Shown here: positions 59,863 through 64,000 of the stretch, piece by piece
How positions within the stretch are numbered: position 1 is the first letter of the stretch
How the letters are laid out: the number at the start of each line of letters is the position of its first letter
From: Bacillota bacterium
GTDB lineage: Bacteria > Bacillota > Clostridia > Oscillospirales > Ruminococcaceae
Length of the DNA stretch: 64,000 nt
Direction of reading: 5' to 3'
Assembly: GCA_023460035.1 (NCBI GenBank)
Contig: JAEWRN010000034.1
Coordinates: forward strand, 124,001 to 188,000
Notes under the pieces: generated by a model
What the model saw: only the letters and a program-made list of their open reading frames with translations
Databases searched by the model: none
What the model was told of the DNA's origin: nothing
Made by a program: the position numbers and the translations under genes

Positions 59863-60432
59863 TTATTTGCTCTGAGCGGAAAACAGCGTGGGGGCAGAAA
59901 GGTAAAGCAGCACAGCCGCAGCCGTCGTTAAAATCAATTCTGGCAGCATGTAAGAGCCGTTATAGGTCAGCGAGTAATACCAAACAGCCTGCCCCTCGGG
60001 CGCATAAGAGCCCCAGATCAAAACACCGCTTAAAAAGCTGCAGCAAAACCGCAAAAAGCACACGGCGGCGGTACCAACACCAACGCCAAAGGCCTTGTTT
60101 TTGAAAGGCTTGGCAAAAAAACCGGCAAGGCCCAGCCCGCTAAAAGCAATTACATAGTCAAGCAAAATCATGCCCACAAGCGCGATAATGGTGTTAGAAG
60201 GGGGGGCGTAAAAATTTAGCAGCATTTGCAACAGGCTGTTGACAAACCCTGTGGCAAGCCCCCATTTGACCCCGTGCCGAAACGAAACCAGCACAAAGGG
60301 CAGCATGGAAAATGCGGTGATGCTGCCGCCAGTGGGCAGTTCAAATACCTTGATCTGTGACAGAATGGTGCCGATGGCAATCATCAGCCCGCACTCCACC
60401 AAAATGCGTGTTTTTGAGAAATTGTTTGACAT
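59863..60432 (-). CDS. thiT: Thiamine ECF transporter substrate-binding protein ThiT
   Basis: A 189-residue membrane S-component that binds thiamine and works with a shared ECF energising module, not encoded here. RILVECGLMIAIGTILSQIK, LPTGGSITAFSMLPFVLVSFRHG with GVKWGLATGF, and WYYSLTYNGSYMLPE carry the residues used for thiamine binding in ThiT. The frame opens at 60468, but ATG 60432 after TGAGGTATC is the proper start. Controlled by a TPP riboswitch. Confidence 0.92.
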   Translation of the reverse strand: MSNNFSKTRILVECGLMIAIGTILSQIKVFELPTGGSITAFSMLPFVLVSFRHGVKWGLATGFVNSLLQMLLNFYAPPSNTIIALVGMILLDYVIAFSGLGLAGFFAKPFKNKAFGVGVGTAAVCFLRFCCSFLSGVLIWGSYAPEGQAVWYYSLTYNGSYMLPELILTTAAAVLLYLSAPTLFSAQSK

Positions 60433-60467
60433 AATAGATACCTCACACAAAGTAGTACATAAAAACA

Positions 60468-60611
60468 AAAAGCACCTGTTTTTAATAAAAACAGGTGCTT
60501 AACCTCGGAGGGTATGGTGTAAACTTCCTACGCCGGCATTATCCGGATCAGGTTAAAGGGTTCATGTACTGCTTACAGTGACAAATCTCAGCCTTTCGGC
60601 ACCCCTGTTTT
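60468..60611 (-). promoter_or_regulatory. TPP (THI element) riboswitch with terminator
   Basis: Minus strand: GGGGTGCC (60605-60598), GGCTGAGA, AACCTGATC, GGATAATGCCGGCGTAGGAAGT: the full TPP aptamer consensus. AAGCACCTGTTTTTA / TAAAAACAGGTGCTT with T run (60468-60500) is a terminator in front of thiT. High thiamine pyrophosphate should stop transcription. Confidence 0.95.
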
Positions 60612-60624
60612 TATGTCCGGGTTT

Positions 60625-60653
60625 ATTATATGCGCCAGTAACTTGCTTGTCAA
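60625..60653 (-). promoter_or_regulatory. Promoter of thiT
   Basis: A consensus pair: TTGACA (60653-60648), 17 bases, TATAAT (60630-60625). It lies immediately after the stop codon of the upstream lipoprotein gene. Confidence 0.88.
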
Positions 60654-60659
60654 GCGAGT

Positions 60660-61052
60660 TTATTTCATGTAAAGCCCCACAAGCTGCAAATCGGTGTTGA
60701 AGCTGATGGTAAAGGTGAGGTTGGCGTTTGCGTATTTTGCAAGCACCACAATCGTTGCGATACTGTCCTTTTCACTGGTGGCATCTTTGACAAACGAGTC
60801 AAACGCGCCCACTTGTTCGCTGACGGGCGCCCATGCTTCGCTAAGCTTATCCGCAGGCAGCGCGGCTTTCATCGTATCGTCCATCATTGCGACAACGGCA
60901 TCATAATCATTGTTGTTCAGGTCGGTGACAACCTCATGTGCCAGTGAAACAACCTTGTCTTCATCGTAAGCATCCGACAAACCGCCGCCGCAGCCGGCAA
61001 GCAAAGCGGCGCAAAGCAGTGCGGAAAGACAAACGGCAATCAGCTTTTTCAT
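60660..61052 (-). CDS. DUF3887-like lipoprotein
   Basis: A 130-residue lipoprotein. The signal peptide MKKLIAVCLSALLCAALLAGC ends with lipobox LAGC. The rest has an NDYDAVVAMMDDTMKAALPADKL segment, AWAPVSEQVGAFDS and the final beta strands, as in DUF3887 (an NTF2-like fold). Unknown role. It is downstream of nth with 2 bases between. Confidence 0.78.
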   Translation of the reverse strand: MKKLIAVCLSALLCAALLAGCGGGLSDAYDEDKVVSLAHEVVTDLNNNDYDAVVAMMDDTMKAALPADKLSEAWAPVSEQVGAFDSFVKDATSEKDSIATIVVLAKYANANLTFTISFNTDLQLVGLYMK

Positions 61053-61054
61053 TT

Positions 61055-61729
61055 TCAGTTCTCCTCGTTTTTACTATTTTTAGTGTTAATTTTAAGGGCT
61101 TCACGCCCCATATCACAAAGGTCGTTCAACGTGCATTCTGTGCAGCGTGGGCTGCGGGCAGTACACACCGCGCGGCCATGCAGCACCAGCCGGTGGCAAA
61201 AGTCGTTACTTTCAGCCGGGGGGATGATTTTCCACAAGGCCATTTCCACTTTTTTAGGGTCTTTTAAATCCTGTACCAGCCCCATGCGGTTGCTCAAGCG
61301 GATACAGTGGGTGTCGGTGACAATGGCGGGCTTGCCAAACACGTCGCCCATAATCAGGTTTGCGCTTTTGCGCCCCACGCCGGGCAGGGTGAGCAGGGTG
61401 TCGAAGTCATTCGGCACTTTGCCGTCAAACTCGTCTACCAGCTTTCTTGCTGTCAGGCTGATGTCCCGTGCTTTGCTGTGGCCAAGGCCACAGGGCTTCA
61501 CAATGGCTTCAATTTCGTCCGGTTCAGCCTCGGCCAGTGCTTGTACCGACGGGTAAATGGCAAACAAATCCTCGGTGACCACGTTTACACGGGCATCCGT
61601 ACACTGTGCGGCCAGTCGTACACTCACCAGCAGTTGCCATGCGCTGGCGTAGTCTAAGGTACAGGCCGCAAGCGGATAGGCCTGTTTTAGGCGTTCAATA
61701 ATTTCAAGTACCTCTTTTTTCTTTTTCAT
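61055..61729 (-). CDS. nth: Endonuclease III
   Basis: A 224-residue DNA glycosylase/AP lyase for oxidised pyrimidines. The helix-hairpin-helix LPGVGRKSANLI contains the catalytic Lys, VTDTHCIRLSNR holds the catalytic Asp, and CTARSPRCTECTLNDLC binds the 4Fe-4S cluster. ATG 61729 follows GGAGGGCCCG; the open frame starts at 61756. Confidence 0.95.
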   Translation of the reverse strand: MKKKKEVLEIIERLKQAYPLAACTLDYASAWQLLVSVRLAAQCTDARVNVVTEDLFAIYPSVQALAEAEPDEIEAIVKPCGLGHSKARDISLTARKLVDEFDGKVPNDFDTLLTLPGVGRKSANLIMGDVFGKPAIVTDTHCIRLSNRMGLVQDLKDPKKVEMALWKIIPPAESNDFCHRLVLHGRAVCTARSPRCTECTLNDLCDMGREALKINTKNSKNEEN

Positions 61730-61857
61730 CGGGCCCTCCACAATAGGTGTACACAAGCTGCATACAAACCGGCAAAAGTAAGTTTAAAAGCATTATAGCA
61801 TGCTGTGCGGCAAAATAAAATGTGCCCCGGCAATAAAATAAAACAGGGGTATTCGCC

Positions 61858-61886
61858 TTGTCTTTTGTGGGCACTGCTAGTATAAT
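61858..61886 (+). promoter_or_regulatory. Promoter of glyA
   Basis: TTGTCT (61858-61863), 17 bases, TATAAT (61881-61886), 76 bases before ATG 61963. Confidence 0.75.
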
Positions 61887-61962
61887 TTGTATATATTCTG
61901 TATTTACACAAAGTGTGGCCGGCAGGCCGCCACAGATGCAAAAGAGCGGAGGAGCTGACGCA

Positions 61963-63213
61963 ATGTTTGGAGATGTGATGGATACCATCGGTTTTGTTCG
62001 GGCGCGGGATGAAGAGGTAGGCGCCGCGATGGCACGCGAAATGGATCGCCAACGCAAAAATATTGAGCTGATTGCCTCGGAGAATATAGTTTCCCCGGCA
62101 GTGCTTGCGGCAATGGGCAGTATTTTGACCAACAAATACGCCGAGGGTTACCCCGGCCACCGCTATTACGGCGGCTGCCAGTTTGTCGATGAGGTGGAAG
62201 AGCTTGCCCGCACCCGCGCCTGCAAACTGTTTGGCGCAGACCATGCCAATGTTCAGCCGCACTCTGGCGCACAGGCAAACCTTGCCGTTTACTTTGCGTT
62301 GCTGCAGCCGGGCGATACCGTGCTGGGCATGAACCTGTCGCATGGCGGCCACCTGACGCACGGCAGCCCGGTCAATATGTCGGGTAAGTATTTTCACTTT
62401 GTGCCTTATGGCGTAAATGACGATGGCTTTATTGATTATGATGCCCTGCGCGAGCTGGCACTAAACGAAAAACCCAAAATGATCGTCGCCGGTGCTTCTG
62501 CCTATGCCCGCATTATTGATTTTGAGCGCATTGCCAAAATTGCAAAAGAAGTTGACTGCCTGTTTATGGTGGATATGGCCCATATTGCCGGCCTTGTGGC
62601 GGCAGGGTTGCACCCGTCGCCCGTGCCGTATGCCGATGTGGTGACCACCACCACCCACAAAACACTGCGCGGCCCGCGCGGCGGCATGATTTTGTGCAAA
62701 GAGCAGTACGCAAAAGCCATTGACAAGGCCATTTTCCCTGGCACGCAGGGCGGCCCGCTGATGCATGTCATCGCCGGCAAAGCGGTTTGCTTTGGCGAGG
62801 CGCTGACCCCCGAGTTTAAAACGTATCAGCAGCAGATTGTTGCAAATGCCAAGGCATTAAGCGAGGCTTTGCTGGCACGCGGCGTGCATTTGGTTTCGGG
62901 TGGTACCGATAACCACCTGATGACGGTGGACCTGCGCGGTACCGGTGTGACCGGCAAAATGCTGGAGGCACGGCTGGACGAAGTACACATTACGGCCAAC
63001 AAAAACACGGTGCCCAACGACCCCGAAAAGCCTACGGTTACCAGCGGCGTGCGCATTGGCACACCGGCCGTAACGACCCGCGGCTTTGGCAAGACGGAAA
63101 TGGAAAAAATAGCAGATTTTATTGCCGGGTGTGTTTTTGACTACGACAATAAAAAAGACGAGATCGCCGCGGGCGTAGAGGCACTGACCGCACAGTTCCC
63201 GCTGTACGAATAA
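61963..63213 (+). CDS. glyA: Serine hydroxymethyltransferase
   Basis: A 416-residue PLP enzyme converting serine and THF to glycine and methylene-THF. RKNIELIASENIVSPAV, NKYAEGYPGHRYYGG, HSGAQANLAVYFALL and the PLP-lysine motif TTTTHKTLRGPRGG are all present. ATG 61963 follows GCGGAGGAG; the open frame begins at 61858 within the promoter. The folate cycle links it with fthC in this window. Confidence 0.97.
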   Translation: MFGDVMDTIGFVRARDEEVGAAMAREMDRQRKNIELIASENIVSPAVLAAMGSILTNKYAEGYPGHRYYGGCQFVDEVEELARTRACKLFGADHANVQPHSGAQANLAVYFALLQPGDTVLGMNLSHGGHLTHGSPVNMSGKYFHFVPYGVNDDGFIDYDALRELALNEKPKMIVAGASAYARIIDFERIAKIAKEVDCLFMVDMAHIAGLVAAGLHPSPVPYADVVTTTTHKTLRGPRGGMILCKEQYAKAIDKAIFPGTQGGPLMHVIAGKAVCFGEALTPEFKTYQQQIVANAKALSEALLARGVHLVSGGTDNHLMTVDLRGTGVTGKMLEARLDEVHITANKNTVPNDPEKPTVTSGVRIGTPAVTTRGFGKTEMEKIADFIAGCVFDYDNKKDEIAAGVEALTAQFPLYE

Positions 63214-63249
63214 CCGTTTATTACAGCAAGCCCAAAGAGAGGAGCCCGT

Positions 63250-64000
63250 ATGGCTTATATCAATGCCACCTTACGCAGTACGCTTATGGGGCGCAGTGTG
63301 GCAGTTTCGCTGTACTTCCCCAACGATTACCCCGAAACCGTGGTGCCTGAAATACGCGGGGTCGTCACCCTGCTGCACGGGTACACCAACAGCGGGCAAG
63401 ACTGGCTGCAAATGTCGTCAGCTTGCCGCTATGCGGCAGACAATGGGCTAATATTAGTTGCCCCCAGCTGTGAAAACAGCTTTTATTGTGATATGGTATA
63501 TGGCGACGCATGGTATACCTTTGTGACAGAAGAATTGCCCGTGCTGCTGAACCGCTTTTTTAAGCTGCCCACCGAGCGGGAGAAAAACTTTATTGCCGGG
63601 CTTTCTATGGGCGGGTATGGGGCCATGATGATTGGGTTAAACCACCCGGAGAGGTATGCCGGGGTTGCCAGTTTTTCGGGCGCGGTGGACCTTGCCCTGA
63701 TGTTTGAAAAAGGCCGCGGCCTGCCACAGCTGCGCCAGCAGTTTGTGCCGGTTTTTGGGCAGGATTTAACGCTGCCAGACCAATATGACCTGTACAAACT
63801 GGCTGTAAAGTTGAACAACTTGCCAGCAGAAAAACAGCCCAAATTACTGTTTACCTGTGGCATGCAGGACGATGAGGTGTATGAAATTCGCACCCAAAAC
63901 ACCGCGCTGTACAATACTATGCAGCCGTTGCATTTTGCAAACTACCGTTACCTTACCTGGCCCGGCAACCATGAGTGGAAATTTTGGGACCGCAGTTTGG
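63250..64000 (+). CDS. Esterase-D / tributyrin-esterase-like hydrolase (cut by window edge)
   Basis: The frame starts at ATG 63250 with GAGAGGAGCC upstream and runs off the right edge after 250 codons. VVTLLHGYTNSGQDW forms the oxyanion region, FIAGLSMGGYGAMM carries the Ser nucleophile, LLFTCGMQDD likely the Asp, and WPGNHEWKFWD the His. This is the S-formylglutathione-hydrolase-like esterase family that hydrolyses short acyl or sugar esters. It is 36 bases after glyA, so it may be co-transcribed. Confidence 0.85.
   Translation, partial: MAYINATLRSTLMGRSVAVSLYFPNDYPETVVPEIRGVVTLLHGYTNSGQDWLQMSSACRYAADNGLILVAPSCENSFYCDMVYGDAWYTFVTEELPVLLNRFFKLPTEREKNFIAGLSMGGYGAMMIGLNHPERYAGVASFSGAVDLALMFEKGRGLPQLRQQFVPVFGQDLTLPDQYDLYKLAVKLNNLPAEKQPKLLFTCGMQDDEVYEIRTQNTALYNTMQPLHFANYRYLTWPGNHEWKFWDRSL

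Noticed and set aside
1..64000. CRISPR arrays, prophage, insertion sequences, integrases or toxin-antitoxin pairs
   Set aside because: I looked for regular repeats with spacers, transposase or integrase motifs and small paired genes and saw none; the window is mostly core genome.

Overview
The window is a chromosomal segment of a low-to-moderate GC, Gram-positive (Firmicutes) anaerobe. The best fit is a Clostridia member of the Oscillospiraceae/Ruminococcaceae type, but this is inferred from gene content and order, not from a marker-gene search. Supporting points are PolC-type DNA polymerase III, the order rpsB-tsf-pyrH-frr-uppS-cdsA-dxr-rseP-ispG-polC, the cluster phoH-ybeY-dgkA-era-recO-mutS2, a glmS ribozyme, lipoprotein signal peptides on most solute-binding proteins, and frequent TTG/GTG starts. 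Many promoters can be read by eye as TTGACA/TTTACA-like and TATAAT/TAAAAT-like boxes about 17 bases apart. No phage, integrase, transposase, CRISPR array or restriction system was seen.

Layout. 1-2900: end of a small membrane protein, tRNA-Ser(GGA) on the minus strand, and a divergent aminotransferase plus sugar-isomerase-like pair. 2989-3735: small protein and nrdR. 3736-4503: AT-rich, gene-poor stretch. 4504-9313: complete branched-chain amino acid (Liv) ABC importer. 9461-9676: small Cys-rich protein. 10012-16153: phoH to mutS2. 16275-18075: a structured intergenic stretch, then a regulator/hydrolase pair with a perfect palindrome inside its promoter. 18269-19252: HAD hydrolase with a histone-like tail. 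19599-22077: polar amino acid ABC importer whose permease is frameshifted. 22316-34888: translation, lipid, isoprenoid and replication genes. 34928-40256: dehydrogenase, lipoprotein, uridine phosphorylase, RluA, RadC and a small membrane protein. 40684-44633: potABCD polyamine importer. 44832-48665: tandem ABC ATPase and two permeases of the nucleoside/simple-sugar type without a binding protein. 48934-51232: YesL-like protein, 5-formyl-THF cyclo-ligase and Cof-type HAD. 51294-54099: glmS with a glmS ribozyme in its leader, plus a membrane protein. 54282-56788: rmuC and an M23 peptidase. 56904-59760: P-type ATPase under a yybP-ykoY (Mn2+) riboswitch. 59863-60653: thiT under a TPP riboswitch. 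60660-61729: lipoprotein and nth. 61963-64000: glyA and a truncated esterase.

Three metabolite-sensing RNAs (glmS ribozyme, Mn2+ riboswitch, TPP riboswitch) lie within about 7 kb on the minus strand. The most unusual items are a pseudoknot-capable RNA element between the glmS ribozyme and the glmS start codon, an ABC ATPase with several degenerate catalytic motifs and no binding protein, a PotD-like protein that seems held by a C-terminal membrane helix instead of a lipid anchor, and a self-complementary operator between the -35 and -10 boxes of a small regulator operon.
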